A stretch of DNA of 41,148 nt, from assembly GCA_902795345.1 (NCBI GenBank), contig CADBKO010000036.1, forward strand, positions 1-41,148, given 5' to 3'. Source of the stretch: Oscillospiraceae bacterium (GTDB taxonomy: Bacteria; Bacillota; Clostridia; Oscillospirales; Oscillospiraceae). The notes below the pieces were generated by a model. It searched no databases. It was not told where the DNA came from and was given only the letters and a program-made list of their open reading frames with translations. Positions 1 through 8,266 of this stretch are shown here, one piece after another. The position numbers and the translations under genes are program-made. Position 1 is the stretch's first letter, and the number at the start of each line of letters is the position of its first letter.

Positions 1-1409
1 TGAAATTCGGGGATGCTCATGGCGCCGCAGTTGCACATCGTGTGCTTGACCTTGCTGAGCGTGACGGCGACGTTGTCTTTCAGCGAGCCCGCGTAGGGAA
101 CATAGGAATCCACGCCCTCGACGAAGGAGAGCTTCTTGTCGCCGCCCATGTCGTAGCGCTGCCAGTTGCGCGCGCGGGCCGAGCCCTCGCCCCAGTACTC
201 CTTGTAATAGGTGCCGCCGATGTTGACCTTGTTGGTGGGGCTCTCGTCGAAGCGGGCGAAGTACCGCCCCAGCATCACGAAGTCCGCGCCCATGGCGAGG
301 GCGAGGGCGATGTGGTGGTCATAGACGATGCCGCCGTCCGAGCAGACGGGGACATAGACGCCGGTCTCCTCAAAGTACTTGTCGCGCTCGGCGCAGACCT
401 CGATCACGGCGGTGGCCTGGCCGCGGCCGATGCCCTTGGTCTCGCGCGTGATGCAGATGGACCCGCCGCCGATGCCGACCTTCACGAAGTCGGCCCCGCA
501 GTCGGCCAGGAAGCGGAAGCCCGCCGCGTCGACCACGTTGCCCGCGCCGACCTTTACCGAGTCGCCGTAGTGCTCGCGGATCCAGGCGAGGGTAAAGCGC
601 TGCCAGTCGGTATGCCCCTCGGAGGAGTCGATGCACAGCACGTCCGCCCCGGCCTCAATGAGCGCGGGGACGCGCTCGGAGTAATCGCGCGTGTTGATGC
701 CCGCGCCGACGACGTAGCGCTTGTGACTATCGAGCAGCTCGTTCGGGTTCTGCTTGTGGTTCTCGTAGTCCTTGCGGAAGACGAAGCAGCACAGGCGGCC
801 GTTATCGTCGATGAGGGGCAGGGAATTGAGCTTGTGCTCCCAGATGATGTCGTTGGCTTCCCGCAGGGAGGTGCCCTCCTTGGCGCAGATGAGCTTCTCA
901 AAGGGGGTCATGAAGCTGCGCACGGGGGTGTCCGGGCTCATGCGGCTGACCCGGTAATCCCGGCTGGTGACGATGCCCACCAGTTTGCCCTCGGCGGTGC
1001 CGTCCGCTGTCACCGCCACGGTGGAGTGGCCGGTGCGCTCCTTGAGCGCCAGCACGTCCGCCAGGGTGGCGTCGGGGCTCAGGTTGGAATCGCTGGTGAC
1101 GAAGCCGGCCTTGTAGTCCTTGGCCCGGCGCACCATGGCCGCCTCGTCCTCCACGCTCTGGGAGCCGTAGATGAAGGAGACGCCGCCCTCCGTGGCCAGG
1201 GCCACGGCCAGCTTGTCCCCGGAGACGGACTGCATGATGGCGGATACCATGGGGATGTTCATGGTGATGGGGCACTCCTCCCCCCGGCGGTATTTCACCA
1301 GGGGCGTCCGCAGAGAAACGTTGGCGGGCACGCACTGGCTGGAGGAGTAACCGGGGATCAGCAGGTATTCGTTAAAAGTATGGGAGGGCTCGTTGATGAT
1401 GGTCGCCAT
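1..1409 (-). CDS. guaB: IMP dehydrogenase, C-terminus cut by window edge
   Basis: Converts IMP to XMP with NAD, the committed step of GMP synthesis in the cytoplasm. Reading the minus strand from the ATG at 1407-1409 gives 469 codons with no stop before the window edge. A TIM-barrel start is followed by a pair of CBS domains (roughly residues 100-215, including [10 protein letters not shown] and [12 protein letters not shown]), and then the barrel resumes. The catalytic loop [10 protein letters not shown] carries the nucleophilic cysteine at residue 319, and the flap region NWQRYDMGG is present. The reading ends in [10 protein letters not shown], so roughly the last 30 residues are missing if the protein is about 500 aa, as is usual. 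The start is supported by AAGGAG just upstream on the minus strand. The gene is preceded by a strong promoter and a long structured leader. The call is secure. Confidence 0.96.
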   Translation of the reverse strand, partial: MATIINEPSHTFNEYLLIPGYSSSQCVPANVSLRTPLVKYRRGEECPITMNIPMVSAIMQSVSGDKLAVALATEGGVSFIYGSQSVEDEAAMVRRAKDYKAGFVTSDSNLSPDATLADVLALKERTGHSTVAVTADGTAEGKLVGIVTSRDYRVSRMSPDTPVRSFMTPFEKLICAKEGTSLREANDIIWEHKLNSLPLIDDNGRLCCFVFRKDYENHKQNPNELLDSHKRYVVGAGINTRDYSERVPALIEAGADVLCIDSSEGHTDWQRFTLAWIREHYGDSVKVGAGNVVDAAGFRFLADCGADFVKVGIGGGSICITRETKGIGRGQATAVIEVCAERDKYFEETGVYVPVCSDGGIVYDHHIALALAMGADFVMLGRYFARFDESPTNKVNIGGTYYKEYWGEGSARARNWQRYDMGGDKKLSFVEGVDSYVPYAGSLKDNVAVTLSKVKHTMCNCGAMSIPEF

Positions 1410-1602
1410 GATCCGTCTCCTTTATGTTGATGTCCGGTCACGGATGACCGGCAGTGGCTGCATGAAACGAAACAGCCCGGCTCGCGGAAGCGCGGACGCA
1501 CCTCAGTTAAGCCGGACGATAACGCAGGGGAAGGGCAGGAGCGGCGCTGCGCCCGCGGGCGCACAGCTCCGGGCATACCCCGGCAGGGCAGGGTCGGCCT
1601 GT
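1410..1602 (-). other. Rest of guaB 5' leader, hairpin-rich, no gene
   Basis: No coding region is supported. Several self-complementary stretches are visible: CCGGG/CCCGG around 1569-1582, a perfect 16-base palindrome TGCGCCCGCGGGCGCA at 1548-1563, and CCGGTCA/TGACCGG at 1434-1451 close to the guaB ribosome site. There is no convincing U-tract terminator. Confidence 0.5.
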
Positions 1603-1685
1603 GGTGAAAAGAACCAAGCCGGATACCCCCCTTCGCTCCTTTTGCGATCTCTTCGGGCCTTCTCTCCGGCTCGAAGGAAATCACC
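1603..1685 (-). ncRNA. Structured 5' leader element of guaB, unknown class
   Basis: This lies at the very 5' end of the predicted guaB transcript. An outer helix pairs GGTGA (1681-1685) with TCACC (1603-1607). A 7-bp helix pairs AGCCGGA (1665-1671 on the minus strand) with TCCGGCT (1617-1623). A small inner hairpin TCGC/GCGA closes a purine-rich loop. I could not match it to the purine, PRPP, ppGpp, glycine or cyclic-di-AMP riboswitch consensus. The nested helices starting at the transcription start are visible in the sequence; a regulatory role is inference. Further palindromes follow towards guaB. Confidence 0.5.
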
Positions 1686-1688
1686 TTA

Positions 1689-1717
1689 AGTTTATCGTTT
1701 CCGACAGCTTTTGTCAA
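1689..1717 (-). promoter_or_regulatory. guaB promoter
   Basis: On the minus strand a perfect -35 TTGACA (1712-1717) and a -10 TAAACT (1689-1694) are separated by exactly 17 bases. Transcription would start near 1682, giving a 5' leader of about 270 nt before guaB. Confidence 0.8.
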
Positions 1718-1840
1718 CGGAGAATTCCGCCGATTTCCCCATTCTCCTTTTCCGGCTTCTTGGCTGAAATGCCGAAAGGTCCCGGCTTGCATCGGGACCG
1801 GAGCTGTGTTAATCTGGTGCCGACGGAAGGAGGCGCTTCC

Positions 1841-2041
1841 ATGGATAAAGCGCGCAGGCGGGAGCTGGACCGGATGAGCCGGGAAGAGCTCCTGGAAAGA
1901 CTGAAGGAACTGGAAGAAGAAATGGAGGAGCTGTACCGTCAGGAGCCGGAGGACGAGGACGAGGAACACGAGGATTGGGAGGACGAGCTGGACGACCTGC
2001 GGGACGAGCAGGACGAACTGACCGAGCGCCTCCGGAGATAA
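1841..2041 (+). CDS. Small acidic coiled-coil protein (66 aa)
   Basis: A 66-residue protein made almost entirely of charged heptad-like sequence: a basic start (MDKARRRELDRM), then runs of Glu, Asp, Leu and Arg that would form one long amphipathic helix or coiled coil. There is no signal peptide, membrane segment or cysteine. The ATG at 1841 is chosen because GGAAGGAGG lies just upstream; an in-frame upstream extension has no ribosome site. The stop is four bases before the next gene's ATG, so the two are probably co-transcribed and coupled. I do not recognise the family, and the function is unknown. Confidence 0.75.
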   Translation: MDKARRRELDRMSREELLERLKELEEEMEELYRQEPEDEDEEHEDWEDELDDLRDEQDELTERLRR

Positions 2042-2045
2042 GAGC

Positions 2046-3131
2046 ATGGCATTCATTTCCGATTATCTTACCGAGAAGGGGGATCTCAGCTTCCGCGAGG
2101 AACCCTTCAACGAAGTGGACAACTATGTGATCGCCAAGGTGGGCTCCCCCAACTTCACGGATGTGCTCCCCCCGGGGGAGCGCCTGCCACTGGGGGAGGT
2201 GGTGACGGACTATTTCGCCCGCAGCGGCGGGGAAGCGGGCTACCTGGGGGCCCTGGCCTCCCCGGAGATCATCACCGTCCTGCGCCGCCTGCCGGAGCTG
2301 CGGCGCTACCGGGATCTGCTCCTTTCCGGCTATGTCCGGCGCATCCTCCCGGCCCAGACGGAGCAGTTCTCCGCCCTGACGGTGACCCTGCCTCTGGGCT
2401 GGAGCTATGTCTCCTTCCGGGGCACCGACGATACCCTCCTGGGCTGGAAGGAGAATTTCCTCATGAGCGTGGGCCGGGTGGAGGCCCAGGCGGATGCGGC
2501 GGCCTATCTGGCCGCGGCGGCGGAGCGCCTTCCGGGCCCCCTTCTGGTGGGCGGCCATTCCAAGGGGGGCAATCTGGCGGTCTATGCGTCCGCCATGGTA
2601 GCGCCGGAAATCCAGGAACGGATCACGGGGGTCTACAACAACGACGGCCCCGGCTTCCTGCCGGAGTTTTATCAGGAGCCCGGCTATCTCCGCATCCGCC
2701 CGAAGCTCCACACCCTGCTGCCCCAGAATACCCTGGTGGGGACCCTGCTGACCCGGGAGAAGTGGGCCAGCGTCGTAAAAAGCAGCCGGGCGGGTCCCGC
2801 CGCCCACGACGGCTTTACCTGGGAGGTGCGGGGAACGCATTTCGTCCGCTGTCCCAACCTGAGCCCCTCCAGCCGCGCCTTTGAGGAGACCATGGACCGG
2901 GTGCTGGCGAACATGGACCAGGAGCAGCGGCGGGAGTTCACGGAGGAGCTGTTCGACGCCCTGGGCGCCGTAGGCGCGGCGACGGTCACGGAGCTGTCGG
3001 AGCAGAAGCTCTATCAGGCGCTGGAGATCGCCGGTTCCTTCCGGAAGGGCACCGGGACGAAAAAATTCGTGCTGGAGGTGCTGCGGGAGATGGTGAAGGC
3101 CTATACCCGCCAGCGCCTGGGCCGGGAATAA
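2046..3131 (+). CDS. DUF2974 (Mbeg1-like) alpha/beta-hydrolase
   Basis: A 361-residue cytoplasmic protein of the DUF2974/Mbeg1-like family, which has a lipase-type alpha/beta-hydrolase fold. The nucleophile elbow is GGHSKGG with the serine at residue 172. An upstream strand FRGTDDTLLGWKENFLMS and the segment YNNDGPGF are typical of the family. Length fits. There is no signal peptide. The substrate is not known for the family. It follows the small acidic protein gene by four bases and ends just before a strong terminator, so the two form a short operon. Family call confident, function open. Confidence 0.88.
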   Translation: MAFISDYLTEKGDLSFREEPFNEVDNYVIAKVGSPNFTDVLPPGERLPLGEVVTDYFARSGGEAGYLGALASPEIITVLRRLPELRRYRDLLLSGYVRRILPAQTEQFSALTVTLPLGWSYVSFRGTDDTLLGWKENFLMSVGRVEAQADAAAYLAAAAERLPGPLLVGGHSKGGNLAVYASAMVAPEIQERITGVYNNDGPGFLPEFYQEPGYLRIRPKLHTLLPQNTLVGTLLTREKWASVVKSSRAGPAAHDGFTWEVRGTHFVRCPNLSPSSRAFEETMDRVLANMDQEQRREFTEELFDALGAVGAATVTELSEQKLYQALEIAGSFRKGTGTKKFVLEVLREMVKAYTRQRLGRE

Positions 3132-3140
3132 GAAACATAT

Positions 3141-3185
3141 ATCGCGGGCATGCTGTTCATTTTGCAGCACGCCCGCGATTTCTTT
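3141..3185 (+). terminator. Terminator after DUF2974 gene
   Basis: ATCGCGGGC pairs with GCCCGCGAT, extended by further pairing around TGCTG/GCAGC, and is followed by the T-rich TTTCTTT. It separates this transcript from the zinc-ribbon operon. Confidence 0.8.
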
Positions 3186-3205
3186 CCCGGAGCATGAAGC
3201 GGCTA

Positions 3206-3234
3206 TTGCTATGGGCGGCATGCTCTGATACAAT
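3206..3234 (+). promoter_or_regulatory. Promoter of zinc-ribbon operon
   Basis: TTGCTA (3206-3211), a 17-base spacer and TACAAT (3229-3234). It lies just after the terminator and about 60 bases before the first zinc-ribbon gene. Confidence 0.7.
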
Positions 3235-3296
3235 AGTTATATTTAAAAGATAATGACGGTCCGCCGCGGCGGGCCTTGGGACAGGGGAAAAGCCAT

Positions 3297-4124
3297 ATGG
3301 GTCTGTTTTCAAAAAAGGAATGTTCCATCTGTGGGGACAAGAGCGGCCTGCTCAGCAACCGGAGGCTGGCGGACGGCAACCTGTGCAAGGCGTGCCGCGC
3401 CCGCCTTTCCCCCTTCTACGACGTGACGAACAAGGACACGGTGGCGTTCATCGCCGCCCAGCTGGATTACCGGCAGCGGAACATGGAGGAGCTTCGGTGG
3501 TTCCAGCCCTCCGTGGCGGTGGGCGGCGCGTATAAGGTGTTCATCGATGGGAACAGCGGGAAATTCGCCGTGGCCTCGGAGCGGGAGATGCGGGAGGGAA
3601 ACCCGGACCTGTTCGACCTGGCCGGTCTCCGAAGCTGCTCCTTTTTTGCCAGGGAGCACATCATCAAGGGGGATGAGGACGAGTCCGACCATTTTGATTA
3701 TGAATTCTATCTGAAGTTCTCGGTGGACCATCCCTTTGTCCGGGCCTTCTCCTGCCGGTACAGCGGCGTCACCGTTTCCAGCAGGAACCGGATCAAGGAG
3801 GAGGAAGCCCGGAAGATCTATCTGGGCCAGAAGGAGATCAAGACCGGTTTTGCGGCCTTTTTCTCCGGCGTGGACCGGAGAGCCACGGAGGAATACCTGA
3901 ATCAGTATGCCCTGGCGCAGGACATGATCGACGCCCTGACGGGGGCTGCGGCTTCCTTCCGGTCCGGACAAGGCTATGCCCCCGGCGCTCCGGTCTATCA
4001 GCAGCCTGCCGCGCCGGTGTATCAGCCGCCCATCCCCGCCGCCCGGGAGGTCAATTTCTGCCCCAACTGCGGCGCGCGGGTGGATGGCGGTGCCTTCTGC
4101 CCCCAGTGCGGCACCCGACTGTAA
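3297..4124 (+). CDS. Double zinc-ribbon protein, DUF4428-like N-terminus
   Basis: A 275-residue protein with a treble-clef or zinc-ribbon at each end. The N-terminal one has CSIC near residue 8 and CKAC near residue 33, as in DUF4428. The C-terminal one has CPNCGARVDGGAFCPQCG. Between them lies a globular region of about 190 residues, then a Pro/Gln/Tyr linker (APVYQQPAAPVYQPP). There is no membrane segment. The ATG at 3297 (MGLFSKK) is preferred over an in-frame TTG at 3276 because AGGGGAA precedes it. It opens a four-gene operon. The linker resembles that of the 4475-5209 product, so the two may share an evolutionary origin or partner. Function unknown. Confidence 0.85.
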   Translation: MGLFSKKECSICGDKSGLLSNRRLADGNLCKACRARLSPFYDVTNKDTVAFIAAQLDYRQRNMEELRWFQPSVAVGGAYKVFIDGNSGKFAVASEREMREGNPDLFDLAGLRSCSFFAREHIIKGDEDESDHFDYEFYLKFSVDHPFVRAFSCRYSGVTVSSRNRIKEEEARKIYLGQKEIKTGFAAFFSGVDRRATEEYLNQYALAQDMIDALTGAAASFRSGQGYAPGAPVYQQPAAPVYQPPIPAAREVNFCPNCGARVDGGAFCPQCGTRL

Positions 4125-4157
4125 GAGCATCACCCATCACGGAAAGGAGACGAGGAG

Positions 4158-4475
4158 ATGTACTGCAAGCATTGCGGCGCGAGGATCGACGGCGATTCTC
4201 AGTTCTGCCCCCAGTGCGGGTCCCCGGTCCAGGGGACGGGGGGCTTCCGGCAGCAGCAAAACTGGCAGCAGCCCGCCCGGCCCTTCGCCCAGCCCCAGCG
4301 GCAGGCCGCGTGGCGGGAAAGCGGACGCCGGAGCGCCCGGCGGAGAGGGCCGGTGAACGCCGGGTTCCAGGGAAGACTGTTCGGCATCCCCATTTCGGGC
4401 AAGACGGCGATCATCATCCTCATCGTCCTGGTGATCGTTTGTATCATTCTGAATAAGACAGGAGTGTTGGACTGA
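4158..4475 (+). CDS. Zinc-ribbon, single-pass membrane protein (105 aa)
   Basis: Starts with one zinc ribbon (MYCKHCGARIDGDSQFCPQCG), then a Gln/Arg/Pro-rich linker of about 55 residues, then a single hydrophobic helix (AIIILIVLVIVCIIL, near residues 84-98) and a short tail. The positive residues before the helix suggest a cytoplasmic ribbon and a tail-anchored topology. AAGGAGACGAGG precedes the ATG. Its stop overlaps the next start by one base (TGATG). Part of the zinc-ribbon operon; function unknown. Confidence 0.85.
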   Translation: MYCKHCGARIDGDSQFCPQCGSPVQGTGGFRQQQNWQQPARPFAQPQRQAAWRESGRRSARRRGPVNAGFQGRLFGIPISGKTAIIILIVLVIVCIILNKTGVLD

Positions 4476-5209
4476 TGGCGAATTTCTGCAAGCACTGCGG
4501 CACGCAGCTGGCGGAGGGCGCGGCGTTCTGCCCCTCCTGCGGCGCGAAGCAGGAAGCCCCGGCCTCCAAGACCTTCTGCGTTTCCTGCGGGGCGGAACTG
4601 GCGGAGGGCGCGAAGTTCTGCAAGAAATGCGGCACGCCTGTGGCTGCCGCTCCCAGCCGGCCCCAAAAGGCGTACTGCGCCGTCTGCGGCGCGGAGCTGA
4701 CGGAGGGCGCGCGGTTCTGCAAGGCCTGCGGCGCGTCCGCCGATTCCGCTGCGCCGGCGAAGCCGGTGAATCCGGCTGCACAGGCGGGCTATGCCCACCA
4801 GAACGTGCAGACCACCTATGCCAGCGACCGGGTGAGGCAGGCGCAGCCGGTCTATCAGCAGCCAGCTTATCAGCAGCCTGCACCGCCCTATGCCCAGGCC
4901 CCCGCCGCAGCCAAGCCGAAAAAGAAGCGGGGCTTTCTCCTTCTGTTCCTGCTCATCTGGGCCGGGCTCCTGTATCTGGGCTGGCGCTGGGTGCCGGACG
5001 CGGTGAAGGAAGCCCGCCTGCCCATTGTCCCCGCGGTCTCCGAGGAGGAGATCACGGAGGAGCAGCGCGCGGAGTATGCCGAGCTGGGCACCGTGATCCC
5101 TGCCGGCGACCCGGATCAGCTGGAGGAAGAGGAGCCGGAGCCCTTCGTCCATGAGGCTTATGCCTGGCTCTACGGCGAACTGGCGATGGGGGAGGAGGGA
5201 GACGAATGA
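4475..5209 (+). CDS. Triple zinc-ribbon membrane protein (244 aa)
   Basis: Three zinc ribbons in a row within the first 90 residues, each of the form Cx2CGxxLxEGAxFCxxCG, which look like internal duplications. A Tyr/Gln/Pro-rich linker (QPVYQQPAYQQPAPPY) follows. Then come a Lys-rich stop-transfer (KPKKKRG) and one hydrophobic helix, FLLLFLLIWAGLLYLGW, at about residues 152-168. The last 70 residues are acidic and would lie outside the membrane. The start overlaps the previous stop by one base and the end overlaps the next ATG by four (ATGA), so the operon is translationally coupled. Similar double-zinc-ribbon proteins are common and mostly uncharacterised. Confidence 0.87.
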   Translation: MANFCKHCGTQLAEGAAFCPSCGAKQEAPASKTFCVSCGAELAEGAKFCKKCGTPVAAAPSRPQKAYCAVCGAELTEGARFCKACGASADSAAPAKPVNPAAQAGYAHQNVQTTYASDRVRQAQPVYQQPAYQQPAPPYAQAPAAAKPKKKRGFLLLFLLIWAGLLYLGWRWVPDAVKEARLPIVPAVSEEEITEEQRAEYAELGTVIPAGDPDQLEEEEPEPFVHEAYAWLYGELAMGEEGDE

Positions 5210-7977
5210 AAAAGCAGCGCAACGGAAAGCTGATCTTCAATCTCATCGTGACCCTGCTCCTGGCCCTGATCGTCACCGGCCTGGGAAAGCCCGGTTTCCT
5301 GCTGCGGTTCCTCAAGCCAAAGGAGCCGAAGGTAAACGCTTCGGCCCAGGTCACCCCTGGCCCGCTGCCCTCCTACGGCCACAGCGACCCCTTCGATATC
5401 GAGCCCCTGCCGGGCTTCCGCATCTCCGCGGAAAAAGACGCCATGGACCGGAACCGCACGTTCACCGTGAAGGAGATGACCTCTGAGACGCTGACGGCGC
5501 TGGAAGAAAGACTGTTCGACGACGGGCTCTGGCTCTGGCTGTTTGACGGCTGGGAAGTAGACGCCGGCATGAGCGACGAGGAGCAGCTGCCCGGAAGCTA
5601 CCGGGTGAGCATCGACCTCACGCGGCTGGGCGTCCCGGAGGAATTCTTCGACCTCCTGAGAGTTTATCGCCTGGATGATGCGGGCCGCCTCACCGAATAC
5701 GTGAGCTGGGTCAAAAACGGCTTCCTGTTCTATGAAAGCAGCCAGAACTCCGGGACAGTCATCGGGGCTGACCTGGTCGTCACGCTCCTGCAAAAATTCA
5801 TCGAGCTTTCCTCCCCCTCGCCGGAGACCGGCTTCTTCGAGAAGGACGGGACCTATTGGGTCCGGAACCCCGACGATCCCAGCATCAAGCAGTATAAGAT
5901 CATCTATGATCCCGCGACGCTGAATCAGTCCATCAGGACAATGGATGGGGACGTCCTGACAAAAGCAAGGGAGATCTTCAAGCAGGAATTGGAAGCAGAG
6001 ATGCCCAATGCGACGCTTCAGGAGAAGGTGAAGAAACGGCAGGAAGTCTTTGACCGGCTGTGTCGGGAGGATCCCCGCATCAAGGAAGCCTTCGAGGCGG
6101 ATTATCTGACCCGTGCGGAGGCGGCTGAGCGGGCCAAGGGTTATGTGGCGGCGATCGGCGCCATGTGTTACGAGGCCCACAGGTATCTGGCGACCCTGGA
6201 TATCCGCCTGCCCAACGCGGCCACACGGATCTACCTCGTGCCGGTCGTTGACGGTGCCGCCGCCGAGATGGATGCGAAAAGCGTATGGGGACCTTTTATC
6301 AGAGTCAGCCTGAAGGAACTGGGTATGGATTCGGAGGGAAACATCGGCAAGTATCTGTACGATGAGATGCAGCTGTCCCTGACCCACGAGCTCTTCCACG
6401 TCTGCCAGATGCGCTACAACGGCGCCGCCCACGCCAACCTCCGGTTCTATGAGGCCATGGCCCAGCTTGTGGAGGAGTCGGCCCAGGAGTATTTCAAGAG
6501 CCATTGGAAGGTGACGATGGACGACTACATCATCACCACGGATCACCCTCTGGAAAACGGCTATGCTTACCATTACTATGCCATGCCCTTCGACAAAACG
6601 AGCGTCACTTATTACGACGACCTGGGCAATGCGAAAAGCTGGAGCCTGGGCAATAACAAATGCAATTCCGGATATCCGGTGGCCCGCTTCATGGAGTACC
6701 TCAACAAATACGTCAAGAAAAAGACCACCAAGGAAATGCTGGAGACGCAGGAAGCCAATGTGGGCTATCTGGATTTCGGCGGGCTGGATCTCAGCGAGCA
6801 CCTGAAGACCACCTGGGGATTGACCGAGGAAGAACTGACGAAGCATTACCTGGCCTTTGCGAAAAAGTATCAGACGAAATTCTATGCCTATCAGCAGTCG
6901 CATACGGGTCTTCGTCCCTTCTCGAACCTCTCCGTGCTGGCGGGGCAGGATCATACGAAGTACTATAAGCTGGTGGACCATGCCTACTCCATCCGCATCA
7001 GTGAGATCATGTCCGGTTCTCTGGATGTCGTCGCCCGGGTGGGACACCTGCTGGTGCCGGACGAGGATTTTGCCGACCAGCTCCCGGATATGACCCTGAT
7101 GCCCATCGGCGCGGCCCAGTGGACGAAGTGCAAATACGGGCTCTTCTTCTATCCCCATCTGGAGGGGGCGATCTTCATCATGGAGATCGACGGCGGCACC
7201 AACCCCAATACCTCCGGCGTCAGCGGCTACACGGTCTATCAGCTGGATCCTCCCCAGCTGGAGGAGGTGGAGGTGGCCGACGGGCTCCTGAGCTTCAAGC
7301 TGCCGGACAAGAGCAGGGCCGCCCGGGACGGGAAGATCGACGGCTACCGGGTGACCATCACCTGCTCCGACGGGAAAAAGACGGTCTACTATCCGAAGAT
7401 CGTGATCGCGGGGCAGACGGTCAAGCTCAAGACCAGCCGCCTCAACAAGGGCGATCACAAGGACGACGAAGAGCCTCTGAGCTACACCGTCACCGTCTGC
7501 GAATACATCAAGGACAAGAACCGCTATCTCTTCGGGCCCGAGTCCAACCCGGACGATATGGACAGCCTGCTGGAGGAGATGGGCGCTGTGGAAGGCGAGA
7601 TCACCGCCTCCATCTACTGGCCCAGCAAGGACGATCTGGATCTCCACTGCGTCACCCCCGACGGCGGTCATATCTATTACAGCAACAAGTCCGCCGGCGG
7701 TGGCGAGCTGGACGTGGATATGCAGGTCCAGGGCGACCGGGACAGCGGCGTGGAGAACATCTACTTTGCTTCGCCGGCCCCGGGTGAATACCAGTTCTAT
7801 ATCGTTAACTACACCGACCGCACCGAGGGCGATACCGGCTGCCGCATCCGCATCAAGGCGGGCAATCAGATCCTGGTGGACGAGACCGTGTCCATGGGCG
7901 GCAGGAGCAAGACCTATAAGCTCACCTACGGCGGGCAGGGCCAGGAGCAGAACGTGGAGGTCCTGGAGGGGAATTAG
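5206..7977 (+). CDS. Membrane-anchored HExxH metalloprotease-like protein, DUF2135 C-terminus
   Basis: A 923-residue protein. A short basic start (MKKQRNGK) and a hydrophobic helix (LIFNLIVTLLLALIVTGLG) give an N-terminal anchor or uncleaved signal, leaving most of the chain outside. HELFH at residues 394-398 is an HExxH zinc motif. A Glu in YEAMAQLVEE 18 residues later (about residue 416) is placed like the third ligand of gluzincin peptidases. A fibronectin-like stretch follows (about 680-770). The last 130 residues, with SKDDLDLHCVTPDGGHIYY, GGGELDVD and GVENIYF, resemble DUF2135/YfaP. The gene overlaps the triple zinc-ribbon gene by four bases, suggesting a shared complex. Protease activity is inferred from motifs only. 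Confidence 0.85.
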   Translation: MKKQRNGKLIFNLIVTLLLALIVTGLGKPGFLLRFLKPKEPKVNASAQVTPGPLPSYGHSDPFDIEPLPGFRISAEKDAMDRNRTFTVKEMTSETLTALEERLFDDGLWLWLFDGWEVDAGMSDEEQLPGSYRVSIDLTRLGVPEEFFDLLRVYRLDDAGRLTEYVSWVKNGFLFYESSQNSGTVIGADLVVTLLQKFIELSSPSPETGFFEKDGTYWVRNPDDPSIKQYKIIYDPATLNQSIRTMDGDVLTKAREIFKQELEAEMPNATLQEKVKKRQEVFDRLCREDPRIKEAFEADYLTRAEAAERAKGYVAAIGAMCYEAHRYLATLDIRLPNAATRIYLVPVVDGAAAEMDAKSVWGPFIRVSLKELGMDSEGNIGKYLYDEMQLSLTHELFHVCQMRYNGAAHANLRFYEAMAQLVEESAQEYFKSHWKVTMDDYIITTDHPLENGYAYHYYAMPFDKTSVTYYDDLGNAKSWSLGNNKCNSGYPVARFMEYLNKYVKKKTTKEMLETQEANVGYLDFGGLDLSEHLKTTWGLTEEELTKHYLAFAKKYQTKFYAYQQSHTGLRPFSNLSVLAGQDHTKYYKLVDHAYSIRISEIMSGSLDVVARVGHLLVPDEDFADQLPDMTLMPIGAAQWTKCKYGLFFYPHLEGAIFIMEIDGGTNPNTSGVSGYTVYQLDPPQLEEVEVADGLLSFKLPDKSRAARDGKIDGYRVTITCSDGKKTVYYPKIVIAGQTVKLKTSRLNKGDHKDDEEPLSYTVTVCEYIKDKNRYLFGPESNPDDMDSLLEEMGAVEGEITASIYWPSKDDLDLHCVTPDGGHIYYSNKSAGGGELDVDMQVQGDRDSGVENIYFASPAPGEYQFYIVNYTDRTEGDTGCRIRIKAGNQILVDETVSMGGRSKTYKLTYGGQGQEQNVEVLEGN

Positions 7978-8181
7978 TCATCCCGCGGTGAGCAACGGAT
8001 AAACGAAAGGCGCAGGGCCGGATTCCTTTTTCCAGCTCTGCGCCTTTCGCCGATCATAGGCCTTCGGATTGAGCGGCTTCCGGGTCACGGGGTTCAGACC
8101 GCCCCAGCTGCCGCGCTTTTTCAGGTCCAGCTCCCGCTGCTTTTTCTTGGAGAGCTTCTCGTAGGGAATGAATTTTTCCAT
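7978..8181 (-). CDS. Small basic hypothetical protein (67 aa)
   Basis: A 67-residue Lys/Arg-rich protein (MEKFIPYEKLSKKKQREL, then GLNPVTRKPLNPKAYDRRKA) with no membrane segment. It looks like a conserved small cytoplasmic or nucleic-acid-binding protein, but I cannot name the family. The start is supported by AAGGAG ahead of the ATG and by a good minus-strand promoter. The final 16 or so codons overlap a 12-bp inverted repeat that looks like its own terminator. Its stop abuts the stop of the convergent metalloprotease-like gene with no gap. Confidence 0.7.
   Translation of the reverse strand: MEKFIPYEKLSKKKQRELDLKKRGSWGGLNPVTRKPLNPKAYDRRKAQSWKKESGPAPFVYPLLTAG
8004..8049 (-). terminator. Terminator-like hairpin inside the end of the 67-aa gene
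   Basis: Perfect 12-bp inverted repeat CGAAAGGCGCAG (8004-8015) and CTGCGCCTTTCG (8038-8049). On the minus strand the 3' arm runs into TTTCGTTTATCC, so it best serves the small leftward gene, although the hairpin is still within its reading frame. Confidence 0.55.
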
Positions 8182-8211
8182 GGTATCGCTCCTTTCCGGT
8201 TTTGGAGTTTC

Positions 8212-8240
8212 AGCATACCAGCCCCGGCGGGGGAAGTCAA
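8212..8240 (-). promoter_or_regulatory. Promoter of the 67-aa gene
   Basis: On the minus strand: TTGACT (8235-8240), a 17-base spacer and TATGCT (8212-8217), about 35 bases before the ATG. Confidence 0.7.
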
Positions 8241-8266
8241 ATGACAGTTATGTAACGTCGTCCTTA

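Noticed and set aside
42..1430. Long rightward open frame opposite guaB
   Set aside because: It is the antisense of the IMP dehydrogenase frame, which has a catalytic motif and CBS domains; the rightward translation is low-complexity Ala/Val/Gly with no ribosome site.
1603..1685. Purine or PRPP riboswitch for guaB
   Set aside because: The conserved junction sequences of these classes were not found; left as an unknown structured leader.
5170..7671. Long leftward open frame opposite the HExxH protein gene
   Set aside because: GC-driven antisense frame; the rightward frame has an anchor helix, the HELFH motif and operon coupling.
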